Part shown: in pieces, positions 28,472-35,967 of the stretch
How the letters are laid out: the number at the start of each line of letters is the position of its first letter
Numbering within the stretch: position 1 is the stretch's first letter
Origin: Acetobacteraceae bacterium
GTDB lineage: Bacteria; Pseudomonadota; Alphaproteobacteria; Acetobacterales; Acetobacteraceae
NCBI GenBank assembly: GCA_947371015.1
Contig: CANBNK010000015.1
Span: 1 to 64,000, forward strand
Direction of reading: 5' to 3'
DNA length: 64,000 bases
Position numbers and translations under genes: made by a program
Notes under the pieces: model-generated
The model's database searches: none
Told to the model about the DNA's origin: nothing
What the model saw: the letters and a program-made list of their open reading frames with translations, nothing else

Positions 28472-30463
28472 ATGACGCTACAGGTCAGCCTCTTCGGGCC
28501 CATGCAGGCACGCTACAACGGCCAGGAGATCCGCCTGCGGGGCCGCAAGGCCCGCGCGGTGCTCGGCTACCTGGCCATCAGCGGCACCGGCGAGGAAACC
28601 CGCGAGCGGCTGGTCGGGCTGCTGTGGAGCGAAAGCAACGAGGACAACGCCCGGGCGTCGCTGCGGCAGACGCTGAAGGAGTTGCGCGAGGCGCTGGATG
28701 CGGTGGGCTGCCCGCATCTGCAGCCGGACCGCCTCAGCCTGGTGCTGCCGCCCGAGACGGTGGCGACCGACCTGGCCGAGCTGCTGCGGGCGGTCGAGGC
28801 CGATGGCGTGCCAGACCGGCTGCTGGACACGCCCTTGCTGCATGAAACCCTGCTGGAGGGGCTGGACGCGCTGGACCCGGCCTTCAGCGTCTGGCTGCGG
28901 ACCGTGCGGCAGGGCCTGCAGGACCGGCTGATGCGGACGCTGGAACCGCGGCTGGTGGATGCCGCCCACCCGGTGGCGGAGCGCCAACGGGTAGCGCAGG
29001 CGGTGCTGCGGCTGGACCCGACGCATGAGGAAGCCTGCCGCAGCCTGATGCGCGCCCAGGCCGAGACGGGCGACAGCGCCGCCGCGATGCGGAGCTACGA
29101 GGCGCTGTGGCACCTGCTGGACAAGGAGTTCGACAGCGAACCCGCGGCGGCGACGCAGAAGCTGGTGGCCGAGATCAAGCTGGGCCGGCTAGAGCCGGTG
29201 GCCCCCCCCACGCCGTCGTCGCACTCCACGCCAAATGGCGCAGTGCCGGCGCGCATCGCGCTGCTGGTGGAGCCCTTCCTGCTGAACGGCGTGGGGCCGG
29301 AGCAGCAGCACCTGACCCAGGGCTTCCGCCACGACCTGGTGGCCTGCCTGGTGCGGTTTCGCGAATGGTTCGTGGTGGACGGCCCGGTGCTGCCGCCGCC
29401 GGCGCAAACGGCGCAGCGCGTCTCCGCCCGCTACCGCATCGCCGCCACCGCCTATCGTGCCGGGGAAGGCATCAGCATGGTGCTGACGCTGTCGGAGGAT
29501 GAGAGCGGCTTCTGCGTCTGGAGCGACCGGATCGACCTGACGCTGCAAGGCTGGTTCGACACGCAGAGCCGCATCGTGCGGCGCATGGCGGTGGCGCTGA
29601 ACCTGCAGGTCTCCAGCGCCCGTATGGCGCGCCTGGCGCATGAGCCGGATGTCTCGCTGCCGGCCTTCGACCGCTGGCTGCGCAGCCAGGCGATGATGTT
29701 CGGCTTCCGCGGTGACGTGTGGGAACGCAACCTGGCACTGCTGCAGGAAACCGTGGCGGAATCGCCGCACTTCGCCCCGGCCTGGAGCTCGCTTGCGCAG
29801 ATGGACAGCGGCGCGCACATCATGCGGCCGGGCACCAGGCGGGACCGCACCAAGGAAGCGCGGGCACTGGCGAATGCGCGCCGCGCCGCGCAGTTGGACG
29901 CCACCGACGCGCGGTCCCAGCTGTGCCTTGGCTGGGCGCTGGCCATGGCCGGCCGGCACGCCCAGGCCGAGATCCACATGCGCCTGGCCGCCGACCTGAA
30001 CCCGCTGGATTCCTGGGTGCTGATGTCCTCGGCGCTGTTCTACTGTTTCTACGGCCAGCATGAACGGGCGGAGGAACTGGCCGAGCAGTCCATGGCGATG
30101 ACGCTGCTGCCGACCACGCTGCACTGGGGCTACCAGGTGACGCTGCGCTACCTGCGCGGCGACTACCTGGGCACGCTGGATGCCTGCGACCGCGCCGAGG
30201 ACGTGATCCGCACGCTGCCGGCCTGGCGGGCGGCGGCACTGGCGAACCTGGGCCGGCATGCGGAGGCGGCGGTCTCGGCGACGCGCTTCCTGCGCACGGT
30301 GCGGGACCACTGGTTTGGGGTTATGCCGCCGACCGACGAAGCAATCCTCGGCTGGTTGCTGCACCTGTATCCCATCGCCGATGCGCGGGACTGGGAGAAG
30401 CTGCGCGACGGCGTCGCCGCGGCGGGGTTGCCCACCGCGGGACGCCAACACGGGGATTGGTGA
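28472..30463 (+). CDS. SARP/AfsR-type BTAD transcriptional regulator with TPR-like C-terminus
   Basis: A 663-residue regulator. Residues 1-95 form an OmpR-like winged helix: LQVSLFGPMQARYNGQEIRL, then RKARAVLGYLAI and RASLRQTLKELREAL. Residues 100-235 are a bacterial transcriptional activation domain (LRLDPTHEEACRSLMRAQAE, LWHLLDKEFDSEP). About 265-400 resembles the regulatory domain found in cyclase-linked BTAD proteins, and 430-640 is made of TPR-like helices (ANARRAAQLDATDARSQLCL). No phosphorylation domain is seen. ATG at 28472 starts the fold directly; in-frame ATG 28418 and TTG 28346 are alternatives. It may control the neighbouring peroxidase/caspase-like operons. Confidence 0.85.
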   Translation: MTLQVSLFGPMQARYNGQEIRLRGRKARAVLGYLAISGTGEETRERLVGLLWSESNEDNARASLRQTLKELREALDAVGCPHLQPDRLSLVLPPETVATDLAELLRAVEADGVPDRLLDTPLLHETLLEGLDALDPAFSVWLRTVRQGLQDRLMRTLEPRLVDAAHPVAERQRVAQAVLRLDPTHEEACRSLMRAQAETGDSAAAMRSYEALWHLLDKEFDSEPAAATQKLVAEIKLGRLEPVAPPTPSSHSTPNGAVPARIALLVEPFLLNGVGPEQQHLTQGFRHDLVACLVRFREWFVVDGPVLPPPAQTAQRVSARYRIAATAYRAGEGISMVLTLSEDESGFCVWSDRIDLTLQGWFDTQSRIVRRMAVALNLQVSSARMARLAHEPDVSLPAFDRWLRSQAMMFGFRGDVWERNLALLQETVAESPHFAPAWSSLAQMDSGAHIMRPGTRRDRTKEARALANARRAAQLDATDARSQLCLGWALAMAGRHAQAEIHMRLAADLNPLDSWVLMSSALFYCFYGQHERAEELAEQSMAMTLLPTTLHWGYQVTLRYLRGDYLGTLDACDRAEDVIRTLPAWRAAALANLGRHAEAAVSATRFLRTVRDHWFGVMPPTDEAILGWLLHLYPIADARDWEKLRDGVAAAGLPTAGRQHGDW

Positions 30464-30465
30464 GA

Positions 30466-30486
30466 CCGGGCGCGCAAGGCGCCCGG
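30466..30486 (+). terminator. Terminator after the BTAD gene
   Basis: CCGGGCGC and GCGCCCGG form a perfect 8-bp stem around a 5-base loop, starting three bases after the stop codon. It ends the plus-strand YcaO/BTAD unit. Confidence 0.75.
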
Positions 30487-30572
30487 CTGGTCCTCATACC
30501 CTGAAACGCCGGGCGGAAGCCTCCGGCTGCCTTGGCCTGCGCGACAGCAGCCGCGGCCGCCACTCGGCACCT

Positions 30573-30597
30573 CGGCAGGAGGCAAAACCTCCTGCCG
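30573..30597 (-). terminator. Terminator of the peroxidase operon
   Basis: CGGCAGGAGG and CCTCCTGCCG form a perfect 10-bp stem around CAAAA, seven bases beyond the stop of the minus-strand 139-residue gene. No long U-run follows. Confidence 0.75.
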
Positions 30598-30603
30598 TCG
30601 GTA

Positions 30604-31023
30604 TCAAACGCAGTTGGCGATGGTGTAGTCACCGATGCGGCGGGCGTGGAACTTCATCCGGTCCTCATGCGTCTGCAGCGGCGCCGGCTGATGCTGGTAC
30701 GCTTCGTCGTAGAACGGCGGAAACGTATAATCCTCCTTCTCCAGACGGCGCTCGGAAGCCTCCACCAGGTTGGCCGGCGGCAGACGCAGCGTCATGGTGT
30801 CAGAGTTCATGTGCACCACCTGCAGGTGCTTCATCCGCTTGGGCAGCTTCAGGCCGGACTGCACCGCGTCCAGCTGCTCCTGCATTTCCTCCAGCGATTC
30901 CGGAATCGGATAGACCGTGCCGTCGTCGAAGTAGCTGCGGCCGGTGGACCAGGTCTTCACCAGGCGGCCCCAGTTTTCATAGTTGATGGCGGCGATGTTG
31001 ATCGGCTCGAGCATGTTGATCAT
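30604..31023 (-). CDS. Unknown 139-residue protein downstream of heme peroxidase
   Basis: I do not recognise this protein. It is soluble, without signal peptide or membrane segment. It is mixed charged and aromatic: INIAAINYENWGRLVKTWST near the start, then LPKRMKHLQVVHMNSDTMTL, YTFPPFYDEAYQHQPAP, and the tail RIGDYTIANCV. Its only cysteine is the penultimate residue. Eight histidines or so cluster in the second half. It lies 41 bases after the peroxidase on the same strand, with AAAGGA as ribosome site. It may be a partner or substrate of the peroxidase. The Cys-Val tail is a possible modification site. Confidence 0.7.
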   Translation of the reverse strand: MINMLEPINIAAINYENWGRLVKTWSTGRSYFDDGTVYPIPESLEEMQEQLDAVQSGLKLPKRMKHLQVVHMNSDTMTLRLPPANLVEASERRLEKEDYTFPPFYDEAYQHQPAPLQTHEDRMKFHARRIGDYTIANCV

Positions 31024-31064
31024 GGGGGGAGAAGTCCTTTCTCTCGGGGGGGTGGAAGGGGTGG

Positions 31065-32768
31065 TCAGATGAACGGCGGGTCCACCTGCTCAAGGCGGTA
31101 GTGGCGGGCCAGGAAGCCCACCAGGCCGGCCATGTCGTCGAAGGCCGGCAGCGGCCGGAAGCGGAACCCGCCCAGCCATTCGGCACACAGCCGGTCGAGC
31201 TGCGCGGCCAGGTCACCGCCACCGGCTTCGGCCGGCAGCGGGTCACGTGCCATGGCGCCATGCAGCGTCTCGGCGACGATCAGGGAGCCGAGGATGCCCA
31301 GGTGCCTGCCCTCGGCTTCGCGCTCGGCCTCGAACATCACGTAGAAGGGCAGCGGCGGCTCCACCGCCAGCGCGGCGATATCCGCGGCGCCGAGCCGGCT
31401 GACGCGGGGGCGTTGCACCAGCCAGCCGATCAGCGCCTGCTGCCTGAGCGCGCGGTCGGCCAGCATCGGGGAATGCCGGGCGAGTTCGGGGCGCAGCTGC
31501 AGGGCGCGGGCGCACAGGCTGTCCACCGAATGCAGCCCGGCCAGGCCGGCGCTGATCAGGTCGCGATAGGCCAGGCCCCAGGGGTCGCCCTCGGCCAGCG
31601 GGTCGAACAGCCCGTCGGTGACGAAGTTGCCGCTCATCTGCGGCCCGATGCATTTGCTCAGGTTGGGCTGTTGCTGACCTTCCAGCCGGAAGAAGCGCGA
31701 CCACTGCGCCACCCAGATCCGGCGGATCGGCATCAGGTCCGGGCTGCGGCCGGATGACTGGCGCAGCGTGGTGCCCAGCGGCAGCGGCTCCTCGGCATCG
31801 CCGAAATGGTAGCTGTCCCGCGCCATGGCGTGGCCGAAGCGGAAGGCGCCGTGGGTGAACTCCAGCGGAATGCCGGGGGCAGCCTCGATCTCCAGCAGCG
31901 CGGTGCTGCCGTTGGCGTACAGCTCTCGCACCGCCGGGTGCAGGATGCGCGGCAGGATGTCGGTGCGGACCAGGTGGCGCCAGATCAGCGTCGTCGCTTC
32001 CCGTGCGACGGCAAAGCGCAGGTTGTGGCCGCGCACCCGGTGGCCGATGGTCGCGGTATTGCCTTCCGGCTGCATCGCCACCAGCGCGTTGTGCAGCAGC
32101 TGGAACAGCGAGGTGACCTGCGAGATCAGCGAATGGCTGTCGTTGCGCTGGTCCGCCACCAGCGGCTCTGGGAAGCCATCCGTGCCGCCGCTGGTGCCGA
32201 TGGTGCTGGCGCGGCCAATGTCGCGGTAGTCGCTGTCCTTTGCCGGCGTGTTCGGGTCGAACGGCCCGATACGTGACATGCGGAAGCGGCTGCGGCTCTG
32301 GTCCTGCGGGTCGTCGGGGGCGAAGGGGAAGGGGCAGCCGGTGGGGCCGCTGCCGTACAGCGTGTCCAGCCGCAGCGCGCGGGGCCGCAGGTTCTCCACC
32401 TCGGCGCCGCCACCATGGCTGGCCCAGACCGGCAGGCTGGACTGCACCAGGTCATGCGCCAGGAATTGCAGGGTGTAGGTGTAGCCGGCGGGCAGCTCGG
32501 GGTTGTCCGGCCAGTCCTCGTCGCGGTTGCCCATCAGCATCGCCACGCCGCGCATCCGGCGGCGCAGCGTGGCCAGGGCCGTGGCTGAAAACCGCGGGTC
32601 CTCGCCATCCACCTGGAAGCGCTGCGCCGGCGTGGGTGTGCCCAGGATGTGGCGGAAGCCGGCCGGCGTGGCGGCGGCATTCGCCGGCGCCGGCATGGCC
32701 CCCTGCTGGTCTGCGCCGCCATGCCCGCTGAACGGACAGGACCGTACCGCGCCGCCATGCGCCTGCAT
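31065..32768 (-). CDS. Animal-type heme peroxidase
   Basis: A 567-residue bacterial member of the peroxidase-cyclooxygenase superfamily. The distal site is LQFLAHDL (His105, with Asp106 as the calcium ligand). ADQRNDSHSL followed by LFQLLHNAL matches the catalytic Arg/calcium region. The proximal heme ligand is His313 in AFRFGHAMARDSY. These enzymes use hydrogen peroxide to oxidise halides, thiocyanate or organic molecules. No signal peptide is seen: the N-terminus is Gly/His-rich, so location is unclear. ATG at 32768 follows a strong site GGAGAGG. It heads a two-gene operon and diverges from the caspase-like operon. Confidence 0.87.
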   Translation of the reverse strand: MQAHGGAVRSCPFSGHGGADQQGAMPAPANAAATPAGFRHILGTPTPAQRFQVDGEDPRFSATALATLRRRMRGVAMLMGNRDEDWPDNPELPAGYTYTLQFLAHDLVQSSLPVWASHGGGAEVENLRPRALRLDTLYGSGPTGCPFPFAPDDPQDQSRSRFRMSRIGPFDPNTPAKDSDYRDIGRASTIGTSGGTDGFPEPLVADQRNDSHSLISQVTSLFQLLHNALVAMQPEGNTATIGHRVRGHNLRFAVAREATTLIWRHLVRTDILPRILHPAVRELYANGSTALLEIEAAPGIPLEFTHGAFRFGHAMARDSYHFGDAEEPLPLGTTLRQSSGRSPDLMPIRRIWVAQWSRFFRLEGQQQPNLSKCIGPQMSGNFVTDGLFDPLAEGDPWGLAYRDLISAGLAGLHSVDSLCARALQLRPELARHSPMLADRALRQQALIGWLVQRPRVSRLGAADIAALAVEPPLPFYVMFEAEREAEGRHLGILGSLIVAETLHGAMARDPLPAEAGGGDLAAQLDRLCAEWLGGFRFRPLPAFDDMAGLVGFLARHYRLEQVDPPFI

Positions 32769-32813
32769 CGTTTTGCCTCTCCTCGAACCGGAGTGGCAGT
32801 TTGCTCAAGCGTC

Positions 32814-32864
32814 CGTGATGTCAGCGTGAATCGGTACGCGGCTGGAATTCACGCTGGCATCACG
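32814..32864. promoter_or_regulatory. 18-bp inverted repeat in the divergent peroxidase / caspase-like promoter gap
   Basis: Arms 32814-32831 (CGTGATGTCAGCGTGAAT) and 32847-32864 (ATTCACGCTGGCATCACG) are complementary at 17 of 18 positions, separated by 15 bases. The gap between the two divergent starts is only 119 bases. The element is therefore well placed as a shared operator, or as a 5'-leader hairpin of the plus-strand gene. The nearby BTAD regulator is a possible binder, which is inference. Confidence 0.65.
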
Positions 32865-32887
32865 GGGCCACGGCCACGCTTGCCGCC

Positions 32888-33466
32888 ATGGACGGATACC
32901 CCCACGAAAAGCAGGCGATGAGCCTGGCCGAGCGTCGCGTGGCCGAGGCCTTCGTGGTCGCCATGCGGGCCGATATGTCGGACGCGCCCTATGGCGCCCC
33001 CTTCGCGGCGCAACCGACGCAGCCGGAATGGCTGATCGTCTCGCGCTGGGGGCTTTCAGCGGAGTATCTCAGCGTCTCCCGCACCGGGCAGGCGGCGCCG
33101 GGCGACGGCGCGGCGCCGGCCAACCTGCAACCGCGCCAGACCTTCTTCGGCGTGCGCACCGCCGGCCCGGCGGTGGAACCCTGCTTTCTGCTGCTGCGCC
33201 ACCTGCCGGCGGATATGCCGGTGGCGGGGATGTTCATGCCCACCGACGGCTTCGTCCGCCTGGTCGGGCCAACCCACCTGCTCGGCCTGGTCGCCGCCGG
33301 CCGCCACGCGCACATGCTGGGGCGGCGCAATGGGCTGCCGCTCTGCGCCGACGTGCCCTGCCCACCCGAAGGCGCCGAGGGCGCCCGGGCCTGGGGCATC
33401 ACCGCGCAGCGACGGCCGTGGCTGGGCGACTTCGTCGAGCGCAGCATCGGCGCCACGGTCGCCTGA
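32888..33466 (+). CDS. Unknown 192-residue protein preceding the caspase-like gene
   Basis: I do not recognise a family. It is soluble and appears globular, with strands around EWLIVSRWGLSAEYLSVSR, QTFFGVRTAGPAVEPCFLLL and GMFMPTDGFVRLVGPTHLLG. No signal peptide, membrane segment or metal motif is clear. The start is uncertain: ATG 32888, or ATG 32918 (MSLAERRVAEAF), which has AGCAGG upstream. It lies nine bases before the caspase-like gene and so is almost surely co-expressed with it. It could be a partner, adaptor or inhibitor. Confidence 0.7.
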   Translation: MDGYPHEKQAMSLAERRVAEAFVVAMRADMSDAPYGAPFAAQPTQPEWLIVSRWGLSAEYLSVSRTGQAAPGDGAAPANLQPRQTFFGVRTAGPAVEPCFLLLRHLPADMPVAGMFMPTDGFVRLVGPTHLLGLVAAGRHAHMLGRRNGLPLCADVPCPPEGAEGARAWGITAQRRPWLGDFVERSIGATVA

Positions 33467-33475
33467 GCCAACCCC

Positions 33476-35836
33476 ATGCCGCAAACCGACTTCGCTATTC
33501 TGCTTGGCCTGCCACGCGTCACCGCGGCGGGCGGCGACGTCGCGGCGGAAACCCGCCGCGTGGCGGCCGATGTCGCGGCCATGCGCGCCTGGCTGCTGCA
33601 CCCCGGGGGCGGCCGGCTGCTGCCGGAGCAGCTGCGTTGCGTGGCCCCCAATCTGGCCATGGCAACCGGCCGGCAAGCCTCCCGGCCGCTGCTGGCGCAG
33701 CTGGAAGCCGCGCTGGCGGAGCTGGAAGCGCTGTCTCGCCGGCAGGTGGTCGCCGGGCGTGGGCCGCGGCTCGGGCGGCGGCTGACGCTGTATATCTCCG
33801 GCCAGGCCTGCCTGCCGGGACGCTACCGTCCAAGCACCCCGGCCAGGCCGGGCGCCCCGCTGCTGGCCAATGCCTGGTTGGCCTGGGCGCAGCTCAGCGG
33901 CATGTTCCACGAGGTGGTGCTGTGGCTGGATTGCGGGCTGGACAACCCGGCCTACCTGGCGCGACGGGAACCGCCGCCACTGGTTGCCGGCGCCGCGACG
34001 GCGGGGCCCGGCATGGTCGCGCTGGCGGCACGGCGGCCCTTCCTGCCGGCGCTGATCTCGCCGCCGCCGGGGTTCGGCGCCCCCCCGGGGACGCAGACCG
34101 GCGCGCTGACCGGTGCGTTGACCTGGGCACTGCTGGAAGGCCTGCGCGGCGCCGCGGCCAATGCGCATGGCCAGGTCACCGGCCGCAGCCTGGCGGACTG
34201 GCTGCGCAACGCCCAGGGCGGCCGCCTGCCCGCCGATGCCCCGGCCACGCTGGCCCGCGAACCCGAGGTGATCCAGGCCGACGCCGCGCTGCTGCTGGCC
34301 GAGGGCGTTGCCCCGCCGCACTACGCGGTGCGGCTGCGGCTGCCGCCGGCGGCGCTGGGCCTGCCGGTGCGGCTGTGGCATGGCGCGCCGGCACGGCTGG
34401 AGCCTGGGCTGGGCCTGGGCCGCGCCGTGCATGACATTGCGCTGCAGCCGGGGCTGTACCTGCTGGACGTGCCCGAGGCCGGGCTGCGCCAGGGCTTCGA
34501 GGTGACCGGGCCGACCGAGGTGACGCTGCGCGAAACTGGTGCGCCGGTGCAGCCGGAGGCGATCGGGCAGGCCTTGCCGCTGACGCTGCAGGTCGCCGAC
34601 CCGACCATGCGGTGCGCGGTGCTGGACCATCGCTTCGCCTTGGCACGCTGCGCACTGGGGGGCTTGGCGGCCCAACTGCCGGGCGGGCTGTACAAGCTGC
34701 GCTGCCGCCAGGGCCGCGACCTGAGTGTTCAGGTGGTGCTGCTGGACCGCGCGACCACGCTGGCGGTGGGCGTCCCGGCCGTTGCCTCGGCCCCGTTGCC
34801 CCGGCTGGAGGCGACCGGCGCCACCGATGCCGTGCTGCGGCTGACCGGGCCGATCGGCCAGGGCGTTTCCGTGGTGGATACGCATGGGCTGACCGTGCTG
34901 GACCTGGCGCATGACGGCCTGGCTGAGGACGCCGATGCCGTCTCGGCTTCGCCGTGCCGCCGCATCGTGGCCTGCACCCGGGCGCTGCCGCCCGGCGGCT
35001 ACTTCCTGCGCCGCCGGCTGGGGCCGTTGCGCGGCGCCGCTGCCCCGCTGATGGAGCAGAGCCTGGTGCTGGCCCCGGGCTGGGCGCTGGATGTCACGGT
35101 GCCAGCCATGCTCCCGGGGGCGCCGCCGCCGCCGGTCTCCCTGCTGATGCGACCGCTGGCGGGGCCGCCGCCAAGCGCCGCGCAGGAAGCGCTGGCGGCC
35201 GCCATGGCCATTGCCCTGGCCGACCGCCGGCGCATCCTGACCCCGGCGCTGGAAGCGGCGCTGGCCGGGCGGCTGGTCGATCCGCTGGCCGGCATCCTGT
35301 TCGGCCACCACCTGCTGCTGGAACAGGAATTCGATGCCGGGCGCGACGTGAGCGCGCTGAACCGGCTGGTGCGGGAGCTGGAGCAGCTGCTCGGGCCGCT
35401 GCACCCAGATGTGGAGGCGCTGGCGCTACGCTGCCCGGACCCGTCGCTGCGGCCTTCCCGCCCGGTGCCCGTGCTGCCGATGTTCATGCGCAGCTGGCGG
35501 CTGCTGGTGGCGGGCAGCCACCAGTCCCGCGCCCTGTTGCCACGCAAGCTGTGGGAACGCGCGGTGGCGCGCACGGCGCAGTCGCCCTTCCTGGCCTGGT
35601 CCATGGATGGCCGGCAGCGCCAGGCGGTGCAGCGCGAACTGGCCGAGGCAACCTGGGGCACCGCGGAGATGGCCGCCACCGGTGCGGCCCCGGTCGGCAA
35701 TGTGGTGCCCTTCGCCCGCGCAGTACCGGTGAAGTCCGGCCGCGGCGCGGCGCGGCGCCGGGCGCTGCTGCTGGATGTGCCGCTCTCGGCGCTGGAACTG
35801 CTGGCAGAGGTGTATGAGGACTACGCTGGCGACTGA
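33476..35836 (+). CDS. Caspase-fold (peptidase C14-like) protein with a lost catalytic histidine
   Basis: A 786-residue protein. The first 245 residues follow the caspase p20/p10 pattern: FAILLGLPRV (6-15), LTLYISGQA (103-111, where active enzymes have SGHG), VVLWLDCGLD (147-156, Cys153 in the place of the nucleophile) and ALTGALTWALLEGLRGAA (210-227), then GQVTGRSLADWL. The catalytic His is Gln110, so it is probably inactive as a protease. Residues 250-560 look like beta-rich modules; 575-700 are helical (LNRLVRELEQLLGPLHPDVE). No membrane segment is seen. It may be a scaffold or sensor coupled to the peroxidase operon. Confidence 0.7.
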   Translation: MPQTDFAILLGLPRVTAAGGDVAAETRRVAADVAAMRAWLLHPGGGRLLPEQLRCVAPNLAMATGRQASRPLLAQLEAALAELEALSRRQVVAGRGPRLGRRLTLYISGQACLPGRYRPSTPARPGAPLLANAWLAWAQLSGMFHEVVLWLDCGLDNPAYLARREPPPLVAGAATAGPGMVALAARRPFLPALISPPPGFGAPPGTQTGALTGALTWALLEGLRGAAANAHGQVTGRSLADWLRNAQGGRLPADAPATLAREPEVIQADAALLLAEGVAPPHYAVRLRLPPAALGLPVRLWHGAPARLEPGLGLGRAVHDIALQPGLYLLDVPEAGLRQGFEVTGPTEVTLRETGAPVQPEAIGQALPLTLQVADPTMRCAVLDHRFALARCALGGLAAQLPGGLYKLRCRQGRDLSVQVVLLDRATTLAVGVPAVASAPLPRLEATGATDAVLRLTGPIGQGVSVVDTHGLTVLDLAHDGLAEDADAVSASPCRRIVACTRALPPGGYFLRRRLGPLRGAAAPLMEQSLVLAPGWALDVTVPAMLPGAPPPPVSLLMRPLAGPPPSAAQEALAAAMAIALADRRRILTPALEAALAGRLVDPLAGILFGHHLLLEQEFDAGRDVSALNRLVRELEQLLGPLHPDVEALALRCPDPSLRPSRPVPVLPMFMRSWRLLVAGSHQSRALLPRKLWERAVARTAQSPFLAWSMDGRQRQAVQRELAEATWGTAEMAATGAAPVGNVVPFARAVPVKSGRGAARRRALLLDVPLSALELLAEVYEDYAGD

Positions 35837-35863
35837 CCTCGCTGCGGAGCGGCGGGCCTGGTC

Positions 35864-35909
35864 ACGCTGACCCGCAGCGATGTTCCCCACGCTGACCCGC
35901 AGCGATGTT
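35864..35909. repeat. Two direct copies of a 21-base element
   Basis: ACGCTGACCCGCAGCGATGTT occurs at 35864-35884 and again, identical, at 35889-35909, separated by CCCC. Each copy contains GCTG / CAGC arms. It lies 60-100 bases before the amidohydrolase start and may be an operator or a tandem-duplication scar. Confidence 0.7.
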
Positions 35910-35967
35910 GACCGCGGCCAAGCGAGGGCCTTCAATCCCCCAAAGGGCAGGAAACGGAGCTGGTTCC

